Source: an uncultured Sphingomonas sp. (lineage in GTDB: Bacteria; Pseudomonadota; Alphaproteobacteria; Sphingomonadales; Sphingomonadaceae). Taken from it: DNA of 64,000 bases. Below are positions 10,641-19,639 of this stretch, in pieces. The stretch spans positions 1 to 64,000 of the forward strand of contig NZ_CAJYHX010000018.1 of NCBI RefSeq assembly GCF_913774285.1, read 5' to 3'. Position 1 is the first letter of the stretch; the number at the start of each line of letters is the position of its first letter. The position numbers and the translations under genes are program-made. Under the pieces are notes generated by a model. It ran no database searches. It was not told the DNA's origin and saw only the letters and a list, made by a program, of their open reading frames with translations.

Positions 10641-11882
10641 TCAACCGGATTGATCGAGGTTCGCGCGACGACGCGAACGAATGTCCGAAGGATCGCGTAC
10701 GAGCGTGCCCTGCTCGAACAGGAATCCGGCGATGTCGGGCTTGCCCGCGGCGTTGAGCACGGTCTGGATGATGATCAGCAGCGGCACCGCCAGCAGCGCA
10801 CCGGTGGTGCCCCACACCCAGCCCCAGAAGCTCAGCGAGATCAGGATCATGATCGGGTTGATGGTCAGCCGGTGGCCGACGATCAGCGGGGTGACGACGT
10901 TCGCCTCGACGAGATGCGCCGCGATCATGATCGCCGGCGGCACCATCGCCGTGCCGATATCGGCATAGGACATCAGCCCGCCCACCGCGAGCAGCAGCGC
11001 GGCGATCACCGGGCCGATATAGGGGATATAGTTGAGCAGCGCGACGAGGCCGCCCCACATCAGCGGCGTCGGCATGCCCATCAGCCAGAGTGCGCCGGCG
11101 ACGATCAGGCCCAGGGTGACGTTGATCAGCGTGATCGTGCCCAGATAGGCCGAGGTATCGTCGACAACGTCCTGGATCACCCGCGCGGTTGCCATCGCGC
11201 CGCCGAAGCTGGCGCGGCTGGTGATCGCGCGGCGGCGCAGCCGGGTCCAGCCGGCGAGGAAGAAGTAGATGACGAGGATCGCGAAGAACATCTCGATCAG
11301 CGCCGACGGCGCCGAGGTGGTGAACAGGTCCATCAGCGACGTCGGTGGCTGCGCGGTCTGCACCACCGGCTGGCGCACCGGCGCGGAGGCGAAGTTGTTC
11401 AGCGTCTTGTTCACGAACCGCTCGAGGTTGGAATAGAAGCGGATCAGCGGTTCGAGATTGTGCTGGATCTTGGGGATGCTCTCGGGGAGCCGGCGGATCC
11501 ACTGCCAGGCCGGTACCACGATCGAGGCGAGCGCGACATTGGCCGCGGTCAGGAACAGCAGCACGCAGATGAACGCGGCGATCGGTGCGGGCAGCCGGTG
11601 CCGCTCCAGCCATTCCAGGAAAGGCACCAGCGCGATCGCGATCACCAGCGAGGCGGTGACCGGCAGGAAGAAGCGCGCGCCCGCCTGGAGCGCGAAGGGC
11701 AGCGCCAGCACCAGCCCCATGCCGGCGATCAGCACCAGCGCGGCCATCAGCCGGTCGCGGCGCAGGCTGGGTACCGGCTCCTCGCCCTCCCAGTCCTCGG
11801 GCAGGTCGGCGGCCGCGATCGGATCGGGAACGCCCCCCGCCCCGCCATCGTCTGCACCCATCATCCCGGTACGCTGGTCCAC
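10641..11882 (-). CDS. AI-2E family transporter (PerM/UPF0118)
   Basis: Inner-membrane permease of the AI-2 exporter superfamily, about 413 residues. After an acidic cytosolic N-terminus there are hydrophobic pairs near residues 40-80, a central hydrophilic stretch, and a C-terminal set of helices containing LGLIVAGALWLMGMPTPLMWGGL, NYIPYIGPVIAA and the INPIMILISLSFWGWVWG signature with GALLAVPLLI. A GTG at 11882 is preferred because AAAGGGA lies seven bases upstream; ATGs at 11864 and 11861 are alternatives. The transported substrate is unknown; family members include AI-2, Na+/H+ and uncharacterised exporters. Confidence 0.85.
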   Translation of the reverse strand: MDQRTGMMGADDGGAGGVPDPIAAADLPEDWEGEEPVPSLRRDRLMAALVLIAGMGLVLALPFALQAGARFFLPVTASLVIAIALVPFLEWLERHRLPAPIAAFICVLLFLTAANVALASIVVPAWQWIRRLPESIPKIQHNLEPLIRFYSNLERFVNKTLNNFASAPVRQPVVQTAQPPTSLMDLFTTSAPSALIEMFFAILVIYFFLAGWTRLRRRAITSRASFGGAMATARVIQDVVDDTSAYLGTITLINVTLGLIVAGALWLMGMPTPLMWGGLVALLNYIPYIGPVIAALLLAVGGLMSYADIGTAMVPPAIMIAAHLVEANVVTPLIVGHRLTINPIMILISLSFWGWVWGTTGALLAVPLLIIIQTVLNAAGKPDIAGFLFEQGTLVRDPSDIRSRRRANLDQSG

Positions 11883-11991
11883 GCGGCAATCCCTTTCTGG
11901 TACAGTGTAGAGGCGTGATCGTGTTGCGGCAATGCGCGGCCCTAACACGGCGCAATTGCGGCGGCATGTGTTGCCAGCTAGCCTCAATTGC

Positions 11992-13458
11992 ATGGCCGAA
12001 TTGCTTCTGGTGATCGACGAGGGCACCACCTCGACTCGGGCGATGCTCTTCGCGCCTTCCGGACAATGTGTTGCGAGTAGATCTGCAGAACTGACGCAGC
12101 ATTATCCGGGCCCCGGCCTGGTCGAGCACGACGCGGGCGAGATCTGGCGGCAGAGCCATGCGTGCGCCGCGGCGATGGTGACGCTGGCGGGCGGTCCGCA
12201 GCGGATCGCCGCGATCGGCATCACCAACCAGCGCGAGACGGTGGTGTTCTGGGACAAGGCGACCGGCGAGCCGCTCGCCCCGGCGATCAGCTGGCAGGAC
12301 CGTCGCACCGCAGCCCTGTGCCAGGCGATGCGCGAAGCGGGCGACGAACCCGGCATCCAGGCGCGCACCGGGCTGCTGCTCGATCCCTATTTTTCCGGCA
12401 CCAAGATCGCCTGGGCGATGGAGCACTGGCCGCAGCTCAGGGCTGCAGGCGAACGACTGGCAATCGGCACGGTGGAGAGCTGGCTGGTGTGGAAGCTCAC
12501 CGGCGGGCTGCACATCACCGACGCCACCAACGCCTCGCGCACGCTGCTGATGGGCCTGGGAAGTGGCGGCTGGAGCGACGGGCTGGTCGACCAGTTCGGT
12601 GTACCGCGCGCCGCGCTGCCCGAGATCGTCGACTGCGCCGGCCGCTTCGGGGTGACCAAGGCGTTCGGCGGCGCGATCCCGCTCTGCGGGCTCGTAGGCG
12701 ACCAGCAGGCGGCGACGATCGGCCAAGCCTGCCTCACCCCCGGCGACACCAAGGCGACCTATGGTACCGGCGCCTTCGTGCTAACCAATGCCGGCGCGCG
12801 CCAGCCGCGCTCGCGGCACCGGCTGCTGTCGACCGTGCTGTGGCAGCTCGGCGGGCGCCGCACCTATGCGCTGGAAGGATCGGTGTTCGTCGCGGGCAGC
12901 CTCGTCCAGTGGCTGCGCGATTCGCTGGGGCTGATCGCGACCGCGGCGGAGAGCGAGGCGGTGGCGCGCTCGGTGCCGGACAATGGCGGCGTCTACTGCG
13001 TGCCGGCCCTCACCGGCCTTGGCGCGCCCTGGTGGCAGCCGGAAGCGCGCGCAGCGATTTCGGGCCTCAGCTTCTCGGCGGGCCGCGCGCATATCGTCCG
13101 CGCGGCGCTGGAGGCGATGGCGCACCAGAGCCACGACCTCGAGACCGCCTTCGCCGCGGACGGCGCACAATGGGGCCGCTTGCGCGTCGACGGCGGCATG
13201 ATCACCAACGACTGGATCGCGCAGGACCTGGCCGACATGCTCGCCCTCCCCGTAGACCGGCCCGATTTCGCGGAGACCACCGCGCTGGGCGCCGCGATGC
13301 TGGCCGGGCTCGGCTGCGGCATGTTCGACAGCCTGGACGACGCGGCGATGATGCGCGGTACGATCCGGACGTTCGAGCCGCAGATGGAGCCGGACGTTCG
13401 CGCGGCGCGGCTGTCGGGCTGGCGCGATGCGATCACCCGCGTGCTCGCCGGCGACTGA
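11992..13458 (+). CDS. glpK: Glycerol kinase
   Basis: FGGY-family kinase that phosphorylates glycerol to sn-glycerol 3-phosphate. The 488 residues show DEGTTSTRAMLF near the N-terminus, GITNQRETVVFWD, the substrate-site ISWQDRRT, the LVGDQQAA and YGTGAFVLTN adenosine-site segments, and a C-terminal LRVDGGMITNDW. Length matches GlpK (about 500). No glpF or glpD lies within the window, so glycerol uptake and oxidation must be encoded elsewhere. It is divergent from the AI-2E permease across about 110 bp and followed 12 bp later by an amidase gene, so the two probably share a transcript. A DeoR-type regulator lies 5 kb away, with no proof of a link. Confidence 0.9.
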   Translation: MAELLLVIDEGTTSTRAMLFAPSGQCVASRSAELTQHYPGPGLVEHDAGEIWRQSHACAAAMVTLAGGPQRIAAIGITNQRETVVFWDKATGEPLAPAISWQDRRTAALCQAMREAGDEPGIQARTGLLLDPYFSGTKIAWAMEHWPQLRAAGERLAIGTVESWLVWKLTGGLHITDATNASRTLLMGLGSGGWSDGLVDQFGVPRAALPEIVDCAGRFGVTKAFGGAIPLCGLVGDQQAATIGQACLTPGDTKATYGTGAFVLTNAGARQPRSRHRLLSTVLWQLGGRRTYALEGSVFVAGSLVQWLRDSLGLIATAAESEAVARSVPDNGGVYCVPALTGLGAPWWQPEARAAISGLSFSAGRAHIVRAALEAMAHQSHDLETAFAADGAQWGRLRVDGGMITNDWIAQDLADMLALPVDRPDFAETTALGAAMLAGLGCGMFDSLDDAAMMRGTIRTFEPQMEPDVRAARLSGWRDAITRVLAGD

Positions 13459-13470
13459 TCGCCGCTTCCG

Positions 13471-14205
13471 ATGCGCATTGCCGCGGTCCAGTGTCGACCC
13501 GTGTTCGACGATGCCGAACGGACATGCGCGATCATCGCCGAGCGGCTGCGCTGGGCCGATTCCCAGGGCGTCGACCTGCTGCTGTTTCCCGAAGCGTGGC
13601 TGCTCGGCCATAGCTATGACGCCGTGGTGATCCGGGCGCGCGCCAACGTCGCCAGCGAACGCGCCCTGCCGGCATTGTGCGCACGGATCGCGGATTTTTC
13701 CTCGACGCTGGTTCTGGGCACGTTCGAGACCTTGGGCGAGCAAGTTATCAATTCCGCCGTCGTGATCGAGAACGGGCGGGTGGTCGGGCGCTATGCCAAG
13801 GCGCATCCGAACGAAGCGGGCGTCACGCCGGGCTCCGACTTTCCGGTCTTCGCGCGATCGGGCCTGCGCTACGGGATCAACATCTGCAACGACGCCAATT
13901 ACCCGGAAGCGGCCGCGAGGCTGGCGGACCGGGGGGCCGGGCTGATCCTCTACCCGCTCAACAATCTGCTCCGCCCGGAGACCGCGGAGCGCTGGCGCGC
14001 GAGAAGCCTCGCCAACCTCGCTGCCCGGGCGCGGGAAACGGGGTGCTGGGTCGTCTCTGCCGATGTTGCGGGCGCAGCCGGCGACTGCCGCAGCTATGGC
14101 TGCACGGCGATCGTGTCTGCGGCCGGAGAAGTTGTGGCGCGCGTGCCAGAGCTGATGAAAGGCGTGGCATCGTTCGATCTGCCGGACGCGCCGACCGTCA
14201 GCTGA
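13471..14205 (+). CDS. Carbon-nitrogen hydrolase (nitrilase superfamily)
   Basis: A 244-residue cytosolic amidase-like enzyme. The catalytic Glu-Lys-Cys triad is visible: LLFPEAWLLG, RYAKAHPNEAG and NICNDANYPEAAR. These enzymes hydrolyse amides or ureido bonds of small metabolites; the substrate cannot be told. It lies 12 bp behind glpK and is probably co-transcribed. Its last 8 bases overlap the convergent DUF2306-like gene. Confidence 0.85.
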   Translation: MRIAAVQCRPVFDDAERTCAIIAERLRWADSQGVDLLLFPEAWLLGHSYDAVVIRARANVASERALPALCARIADFSSTLVLGTFETLGEQVINSAVVIENGRVVGRYAKAHPNEAGVTPGSDFPVFARSGLRYGINICNDANYPEAAARLADRGAGLILYPLNNLLRPETAERWRARSLANLAARARETGCWVVSADVAGAAGDCRSYGCTAIVSAAGEVVARVPELMKGVASFDLPDAPTVS

Positions 14206-14701
14206 ACAGCCAGCTGCCGAGCAGCCGCCCGGGAAGCAAGGTGAACAGCCCGGCGACGGCCAATCCCAGGTAGGTGAGCGACATCACCCGGCGGTGCGCC
14301 TCGATCCGGTGGCGGCGGGCGAGCAGGATGCCGCGCGGGATCATCACCAGCACCACCACCGACAGCAGATGGATCGGGCTAAGGTTGCCCGTCATGCCGC
14401 GCAGCCCGAAGCTGGAGAGCGCCGTGACCAGCATCAGCACCGCCCAGAGCTTGCCCAGGGCGCGGTGCAGCGCATCGCCCTTGCGGCGGAGCAGGACGTA
14501 GGCGCCCAACGGGAGCGCCGGCAGCACGGCGACGAGGTGCACGGCCAGCCAGAGGTTGCGCACGCTTGACCGGGCGACGGCGCCGCTTGCAAGGCCGTGG
14601 ACGAGGGCCAGCAGGATGGCGCCACCGGCGATCGCGCCCAGGGCGACGATCAGCCGGTCGCGCGAGGGGAGTTCGAAGCCGGGATGTGCAACGTCGTTCA
14701 T
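14198..14701 (-). CDS. DUF2306-like membrane protein
   Basis: A 167-residue integral membrane protein with four or five hydrophobic helices. Conserved-looking elements (LAVHLVAVLPALPLGAYVLL, RRKGDALHRALGKLW, later RRHRIEAHRRVM) match the DUF2306 pattern with paired His-Arg motifs between helices, which in related proteins could bind haem or metal. The ATG at 14701 is preferred because AAGGAG lies six bases upstream. It is divergent from a membrane LytTR regulator across a region holding a perfect palindrome, suggesting the two are regulated together. Confidence 0.62.
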   Translation of the reverse strand: MNDVAHPGFELPSRDRLIVALGAIAGGAILLALVHGLASGAVARSSVRNLWLAVHLVAVLPALPLGAYVLLRRKGDALHRALGKLWAVLMLVTALSSFGLRGMTGNLSPIHLLSVVVLVMIPRGILLARRHRIEAHRRVMSLTYLGLAVAGLFTLLPGRLLGSWLFS

Positions 14702-14807
14702 GAGTGTCTCCTTTCCAGCCATGATGCCGCATGGCCGGCCGCGGGCGAGCGGCTTTGCGGGAATGGAAGCCTTGGTTTCGCAAATGGCGCGCTGTGCCCG
14801 TCGGCGT

Positions 14808-14830
14808 CCCGTTCGCGAACCGCGAACGGG
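14808..14830. promoter_or_regulatory. Perfect palindrome between DUF2306 and LytTR genes
   Basis: CCCGTTCGCG (14808-14817), AAC, CGCGAACGGG (14821-14830): perfect 10-bp arms with a 3-base centre. It ends 8 bp before the proposed GTG start of the LytTR regulator and 107 bp upstream of the divergent DUF2306 gene. Operator function is inferred from symmetry and position. Confidence 0.5.
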
Positions 14831-14838
14831 CAGGTCGC

Positions 14839-15651
14839 GTGATCCGCAGGCGCAGGCTGCTTGCAGAGCTGGCCGTCCTCGGCGGGCTGATTCTGGTGCT
14901 GGCGGCGCTCGGGCCGTTCGGCTCCTATGCGACGCCGCTGGGCCCTCGCCTGCTGCACTGGGCGCTGTACCTCGTCACCGGCTATGCCTTTTTCCGCCCG
15001 GTGATCGCCGCCGGGAGCGCACTTGCGCGCCAGACGGGGATGTCGCGGCTCGTCGCGATTGCGATCGCCTGCGTGCTCGGCGCCTTCCCGACCAGCATGA
15101 TCTTCGTCTTCGCGGCCGCCGGCCCGGCCTGGCGATCGGTGACGGCCCCCAATCTCGCCGGAGCCTATCTGCAGACGCTGATCGTCGGCGCGACGGTGAC
15201 GATCGTGCAGCTTCTGGCCGAGCGCCGCCCTGGTCCCGCAGACACCTCTCCTGCCCCCTCAGAAGCGCCGCTTCCGGATCAACAACCGGTCGCGGCTGTC
15301 GATGCGACCGGGGAAGCGGTCGCGCCTGCCCTGCTCGACCAACTGCCGCCCCATCTTCGTGGGCCGATCCTCTGCCTCGAGAACGAGGACCATTATGTTC
15401 GCGTGCACACCGCCCAGGGCAGCGCGCTGGTGCTGATGCGGATGCGCGATGCCGTCGTCCAGCTGGAGGGCCATGGCGCGCGCATCCATCGCAGCTGGTG
15501 GGTCGCACGCCGCGCGGTGGCGGGCGCCGTCCGCCAGGATCGCAACTGGAAGCTTCGCCTCGTCGACGGCCGCGAGGTCCCGGTGGCGCGCGCCAGCGTG
15601 CCGGAACTCCGCGCGCAGGGCTGGCTGGGCGACGAACCACCCGCCGCCTGA
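14839..15651 (+). CDS. Membrane-anchored LytTR-type DNA-binding regulator
   Basis: About 270 residues: four hydrophobic helices in the first 130 residues, a linker, and a C-terminal LytTR DNA-binding domain (ILCLENEDHYVRVHT, LVLMRMRDAV, GARIHRSWWVARRAV, LRLVDGREVPVARASV). It would sense a membrane or periplasmic cue and bind DNA directly, without a separate receiver domain. The GTG at 14839 is chosen because CAGG sits five bases upstream and the membrane segment begins there. An in-frame ATG at 14731 would add 36 residues but lacks a ribosome site and would put the palindrome inside the gene. Confidence 0.83.
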   Translation: MIRRRRLLAELAVLGGLILVLAALGPFGSYATPLGPRLLHWALYLVTGYAFFRPVIAAGSALARQTGMSRLVAIAIACVLGAFPTSMIFVFAAAGPAWRSVTAPNLAGAYLQTLIVGATVTIVQLLAERRPGPADTSPAPSEAPLPDQQPVAAVDATGEAVAPALLDQLPPHLRGPILCLENEDHYVRVHTAQGSALVLMRMRDAVVQLEGHGARIHRSWWVARRAVAGAVRQDRNWKLRLVDGREVPVARASVPELRAQGWLGDEPPAA

Positions 15652-15655
15652 CGAC

Positions 15656-15692
15656 AAAAAAGGCCGGCCCGGGGGCGTACCCCAGGCCGGCC
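15656..15692 (-). terminator. Rho-independent terminator of the TonB receptor gene
   Basis: GGCCGGCC (15662-15669) and its match at 15685-15692, with inner GGGG/CCCC pairing, form a strong stem. On the minus strand it is followed by six T (15661-15656). It ends the receptor transcript and also faces the end of the LytTR gene. Confidence 0.85.
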
Positions 15693-15718
15693 AGGTCAAT
15701 CCTCGGGGAGAGGAAGGA

Positions 15719-18418
15719 TCAGAACTTCACGCCGATCCCGGCGAAGAAGGTGGTGCCGCTGCGCGTCTCGTTGTGCAGGCGGTGGTAGATGCTGTTGTAC
15801 TGGACCTCGGTCTCGTTGGTGAGGTTGATCGCGTCGAGCGTCAGCCGCACCCGGTCGGTCACATTGAAGAACGCCGCGGCGTCGACATAGACGGTGCCGT
15901 CGAAGCCGTCCTTGCTGGCCGCGTTCTTGCCGTCATAGGCAGTGCGCAGATAGGACGAGCGATAGTTCATCGAGCCGCGGATGCCCCAGCGCCTGGTCTC
16001 GTAATAGAGCGTCGCGTTGGCGTTGGTGTTCGACAGGCCCGGGATCGGGCTGTCGACGCCCTTGTTCGGCGCGTTGGAGTCGAGCAGCGTCAGGTTCGCC
16101 GCCATGCCCAGCTTGTCGAACGGCGCGGGCAGGAAGGTGAAGTTGGTCTGCGCCGCCATCTCGACGCCGGTGACATAGGCCTTGGCCAAGTTCACCGGCT
16201 GGGTGAACTCGGCGACGATCGTGTTCGGGGTCGCGCCCGGGATCATCGAGGTCGGCAGGCCGGTGGTGCTGTAGGGCACGTTCAGCAGCGTCTGGCTCGC
16301 GACCAGGTTGCGGATGTCCTTGTGGAACACGCCCAGCGAGACGAGGCCGACCTTGCCGAAATACCATTCGGCCGAGGCTTCGACCGAATTGTCCTTGTAC
16401 GGCTTGAGGTTCGGGTTGCCGATGCTCGCGGTGATCTTGCCATTGTCGGCATTGGCGCTGCCCGAGGCCGCGACCGAGCTGAGGCCCGGGCGGTTGATGT
16501 TCTTGGCGGCGGCAACGCGGATCAGGAAGCTCGGCGTCACTTCTAGCGTGGCGTTCAGCGTCGGCAGCACGCCCGAATAGTGCGAGCTGGTCACGTTGGT
16601 GCCGATCGGCGTGTCGCTGCTGTTGGTGACGAAGCCGGTGCTGTCGAGATCGGTGGAATAGGCCCGCAGACCGATATTGCCGCGCAGGCGCATGCCGCCC
16701 AGCGGCGCGTTCCACTCTAGCTGGCCATAGCCGGCGGTGGTGGATTCGATCACCTTGTAGGTGTTCTCGATGTCGGTCGCGCCGGCCACGGTGTGCGCGG
16801 CATTGTAGGTCGCGAACGCCTTGGCATAGTCGCCGGCGATCCAGTCGGCCGACTTGTGCTGGGTGAACGCCACCGCATAGGGGATCACCGGCGTACCGCT
16901 GAACTGGCGGAACTTGCCGTCGTTATACACTTCGGAGCCCGAGGTCTCATACCGGCGATAGCTGGCGCCGGCGCGGAGCGTGAAGATGTCGTTCAGCTTC
17001 AGCGCCGCGTTGCCGACGCCTTCCTTCAGGCTGGTCTTGTTCCAGAATTCGCGGAAGTAGAATTCCTTGAACGTGTACTTGGAGGGATCCGAGGTGTTCC
17101 AGCGATAGAAGTTGGTCGCGCCGGTGCCATCCGCGTCATAGATGGTGGTCATGCCGCCCTGCGCGCGCAGGTACAGCTTGTCGTCGTACGGGGTGGTGTA
17201 CTTCGAATCCTCGTAGCCGACATGGCCGTCGAAGGTCAGGCTGTCGCTCGCCTCCCACTTGCCGGTAAGCGCGATCTGGTTGAACTTGTTCTTGTTCTTC
17301 GAACGGCGATGCTCGCTGGCATAGGTGGCGTTGTCGACGCTGATCGCATCGACGAAGTTGGTGCTGTCCCAGTGGATCGAATTGATCTTCGAGCCGGTGT
17401 CGAAGATCACCGAGCCCGAGGTGTTGTCGGGACGCGTCGCCAGATGGTATTCGTCGCGGTTGGTGGTGAACTCGCCGTGCAGGCCGTCCAGCGTGAACAG
17501 CAGATTGTCCGACGGACGCCACTGGGTGGCGAGAGTCAGGCCGAGGCGCTCCTGCTTGGCATCCCAAACTGACAGGCGATTGCCAGAGGCGAACACCAGG
17601 TCGCCCGACTTGAACTTGGCCTGCTGGTCGGCGGTAAGCGCCGAGATGTCGAGGCCCTTGCCCAGATAGCTGCTGATCTGGCTCGCGCTCAGCTGGCTCG
17701 GCGAATAGGTGTTGTAGCCCTGCTCCTCGGTCTTGCGCTTCGAATAGGCGACCGAAAGGAGAATGCCGAATCGGTCACCCCAGTTCTGGCTGAGCATCGC
17801 GGCGACGCGCGGCTGCGCATCCTTGGTGAAGCTGTTGGTGCCGAGCTTGGCGGAGATCGCGCCGGTCAGCCCCTGCTTCTGCTCGAGCGGCTTTGCGGTG
17901 AACAGGCCGACGGTGCCGGCCATGCCGCCTTCGGCCTGCGAGGCCTGGTAGCTCTTCTCGACTTCGACGCGCGAGAACAGCTCGGAAGCGAAGATGTTGA
18001 AATCGAAGGCACGGTCGCGCGAGCGCTGGCCGCGGCTGTCCATCGCCGAGTCGACATTGCCCAGCACTTCCATGCCGTTGAGCTGGACGCGGGTGAAATC
18101 GGGGCCGAGGCCGCGCAGCGTGATGCGGCGGCCCTCGCCAGCCTCGCGGTTGATCGCCACGCCCGGCAGGCGCTGGATCGACTCGGCGAGGTTGAGTTCC
18201 GGGAACTTCGCCATGTCCTCGGCGACGATCACGTCCTTCATGATGTTGGAATCGCGCTTCAGCTCACGCGCCTTGGCGAGCGAGGCGATGTAGCCGTTGA
18301 CGACGATCTCGCCGTCTTCCTGGCCCTGCGGCGCTGCGTCCTGCGCAGCGGCGGCCATCGAAATGCAGCTCGCGCCAACAGCCAGCGCGGCGAGCGCCGC
18401 GCGGTAGGTGAATGCCAT
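15719..18418 (-). CDS. TonB-dependent outer-membrane receptor
   Basis: An 899-residue outer-membrane barrel with an N-terminal plug. A signal peptide (1-25, ending AAAAQ) is followed by the TonB-box region EIVVNGY and a plug with FPELNLAESIQRLPGVAI, REAGEGRRITLRGLGPDFTR and VQLNGMEVLG. The protein ends in aromatic GIGVKF, the usual barrel-insertion signal. The plug motif is that of the Xanthomonas/Caulobacter-type receptors often used for plant carbohydrate uptake, not siderophores; the substrate here is unknown. It is divergent from a DeoR-type regulator, a family that responds to sugar phosphates, which supports a carbohydrate role. Confidence 0.93.
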   Translation of the reverse strand: MAFTYRAALAALAVGASCISMAAAAQDAAPQGQEDGEIVVNGYIASLAKARELKRDSNIMKDVIVAEDMAKFPELNLAESIQRLPGVAINREAGEGRRITLRGLGPDFTRVQLNGMEVLGNVDSAMDSRGQRSRDRAFDFNIFASELFSRVEVEKSYQASQAEGGMAGTVGLFTAKPLEQKQGLTGAISAKLGTNSFTKDAQPRVAAMLSQNWGDRFGILLSVAYSKRKTEEQGYNTYSPSQLSASQISSYLGKGLDISALTADQQAKFKSGDLVFASGNRLSVWDAKQERLGLTLATQWRPSDNLLFTLDGLHGEFTTNRDEYHLATRPDNTSGSVIFDTGSKINSIHWDSTNFVDAISVDNATYASEHRRSKNKNKFNQIALTGKWEASDSLTFDGHVGYEDSKYTTPYDDKLYLRAQGGMTTIYDADGTGATNFYRWNTSDPSKYTFKEFYFREFWNKTSLKEGVGNAALKLNDIFTLRAGASYRRYETSGSEVYNDGKFRQFSGTPVIPYAVAFTQHKSADWIAGDYAKAFATYNAAHTVAGATDIENTYKVIESTTAGYGQLEWNAPLGGMRLRGNIGLRAYSTDLDSTGFVTNSSDTPIGTNVTSSHYSGVLPTLNATLEVTPSFLIRVAAAKNINRPGLSSVAASGSANADNGKITASIGNPNLKPYKDNSVEASAEWYFGKVGLVSLGVFHKDIRNLVASQTLLNVPYSTTGLPTSMIPGATPNTIVAEFTQPVNLAKAYVTGVEMAAQTNFTFLPAPFDKLGMAANLTLLDSNAPNKGVDSPIPGLSNTNANATLYYETRRWGIRGSMNYRSSYLRTAYDGKNAASKDGFDGTVYVDAAAFFNVTDRVRLTLDAINLTNETEVQYNSIYHRLHNETRSGTTFFAGIGVKF

Positions 18419-18534
18419 AATGCCCTCCCTTGTGGTGTGTGGGGGCCGGCCTGCCCTGGCTGCCCCGCAGCGGCGCCTAGGATCGGTTCATGACGCGTAT
18501 GTGACATTCAATGTTGATTTATGTGGATTTGAAC

Positions 18535-18555
18535 GTTCTCGTGTGGGTTCTCGTG
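18535..18555. promoter_or_regulatory. Direct repeat in the TonB receptor/DeoR intergenic region
   Basis: GTTCTCGTG occurs twice (18535-18543 and 18547-18555) with a 12-bp period, inside the 164-bp divergent intergenic region and 28 bp before the regulator start. A candidate DeoR-type operator, from position and repetition only. Confidence 0.4.
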
Positions 18556-18582
18556 CATCATTAACGCTGGTACAGTTGCGCG

Positions 18583-19383
18583 ATGGAGAGCTTGGACATT
18601 CCTTCGAGAGCGCCGTCTGCGCGCGCCACGCAGACTGCTCGGCTGACGACGCTGCTCGAGCTGCTGGAGCAGCGCGGTCAATGGTCGATCGGCGAACTGG
18701 CCGAGCGGTTCGACGTTTCCGAGGAGACGATCCGCCGCGACGTCCGCCAGCTGGAACAGGCCGGGCGCGTGCAGAAGATCCATGGCGGCGTCTGCCTGCC
18801 CGGCGGCGTGCTCGAGCCCCCCTATCGCCAGCGACTGCGCGACCAGGCCGAGGCCAAGCAGCGGATCGCCGAGCGGGCGGTGGCGCTGGTCCGGCCGGGG
18901 ATGACGCTGCTGCTCGATTCGGGCACGACCACGCTGTGGCTGGCCCGCGCACTGGGCCATGTGCGCGACCTGACGGTGATCACCAACAGCATGGAGATCG
19001 CCGCGCAAGTACTCGGACACCCGGGCCAGCGGCTCTATGTGGCCGGCGGCGCGGTCGATCCCGATTACCACGCGGCGTTCGGCAGCGAGGCGATCGAGTA
19101 TTGCCGCCAGTTCGCGCCCGACCTGACCGTGCTGTCGATGGGCGCGGTCGATCCGGTGCGCGGCTTTCTCGATTTCGACGCGGGTGAAGCGGCGTTCAAG
19201 CGCAGCCTGCTCCCCCAGGCGCGGCGCGTCGCGGTGCTGTGCGACGCGACCAAGTTCGACAAGTCGGGCTTCGTCCATGTCGCCGGGTTCGGGGATGTGC
19301 ACGAACTGGTGACCGACCAGGCACCGCCGGAGGACATCGCGGCGGCCGCCGCGGCGGCCGGGACGGCGATCCATTTGATTTGA
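18583..19383 (+). CDS. DeoR/GlpR-family transcriptional regulator
   Basis: A 266-residue repressor-type protein. The N-terminal helix-turn-helix (SIGELAERFDVSEETIRRD, then LEQAGRVQKIHGG) is the DeoR signature. The C-terminal sugar-phosphate sensor domain shows LLLDSGTTTLWLAR, LTVITNSMEIA, VAGGAVDP and the late CDATKFDKSGF motif. It is divergent from the TonB-dependent receptor, so it most likely controls that gene and itself. The inducer would be a phosphorylated sugar or glycerol derivative, which is family knowledge, not shown here. Confidence 0.9.
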   Translation: MESLDIPSRAPSARATQTARLTTLLELLEQRGQWSIGELAERFDVSEETIRRDVRQLEQAGRVQKIHGGVCLPGGVLEPPYRQRLRDQAEAKQRIAERAVALVRPGMTLLLDSGTTTLWLARALGHVRDLTVITNSMEIAAQVLGHPGQRLYVAGGAVDPDYHAAFGSEAIEYCRQFAPDLTVLSMGAVDPVRGFLDFDAGEAAFKRSLLPQARRVAVLCDATKFDKSGFVHVAGFGDVHELVTDQAPPEDIAAAAAAAGTAIHLI

Positions 19384-19418
19384 GGGGCTGACGTCGCCTC
19401 CCAACCGACGCTAATTCT

Positions 19419-19574
19419 CCCCTCCCGCTTGCGGGAGGGGTTGGGGGAGGGTGTGTACGGGAAGCAGGGCACGCGTTCAAAGAAGTAGGCTGAGGCCACT
19501 TCCCCTCACTTCCGCCGTCGAGCCCGCGACCCCCACTCACCCTCCCCAAACCTCTCCCGCAGGCGGGAGGGGGA
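19419..19574. repeat. Mirror-image palindromic element (BIME-like), copy 1
   Basis: Two inverted units flank an unrelated spacer. The left unit is CCCCTCCCGC-TT-GCGGGAGGGG followed by TTGGGGGAGGGTG (19419-19453). The right unit is CACCCTCCCC-AAACC-TCTCCCGC-AG-GCGGGAGGGGG (to 19574). The right unit is close to the reverse complement of the left. It lies between the convergent DeoR and acyl-CoA ligase genes in a 256-bp gap with no gene. Confidence 0.78.
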
Positions 19575-19604
19575 CTAGAAGAAGCGTGAGGGGCTGGACG
19601 CCTC

Positions 19605-19630
19605 TATCCTCCCCCGCCAGGGGGAAGATA
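19605..19630. repeat. TATCCTCCCCC palindrome, copy 1
   Basis: TATCCTCCCCC, GCCA, GGGGGAAGATA: an 11-bp inverted repeat with one mismatch, ten bases from the acyl-CoA ligase stop. The same 26-bp word with one base changed occurs at 47676-47701, so this is a dispersed repeat rather than a chance terminator. Confidence 0.65.
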
Positions 19631-19639
19631 CGCACCGCC

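Noticed and set aside
19419..19574. CRISPR-like repeat pair
   Set aside because: Only two units, in inverted rather than direct orientation; it is a palindromic dispersed element.
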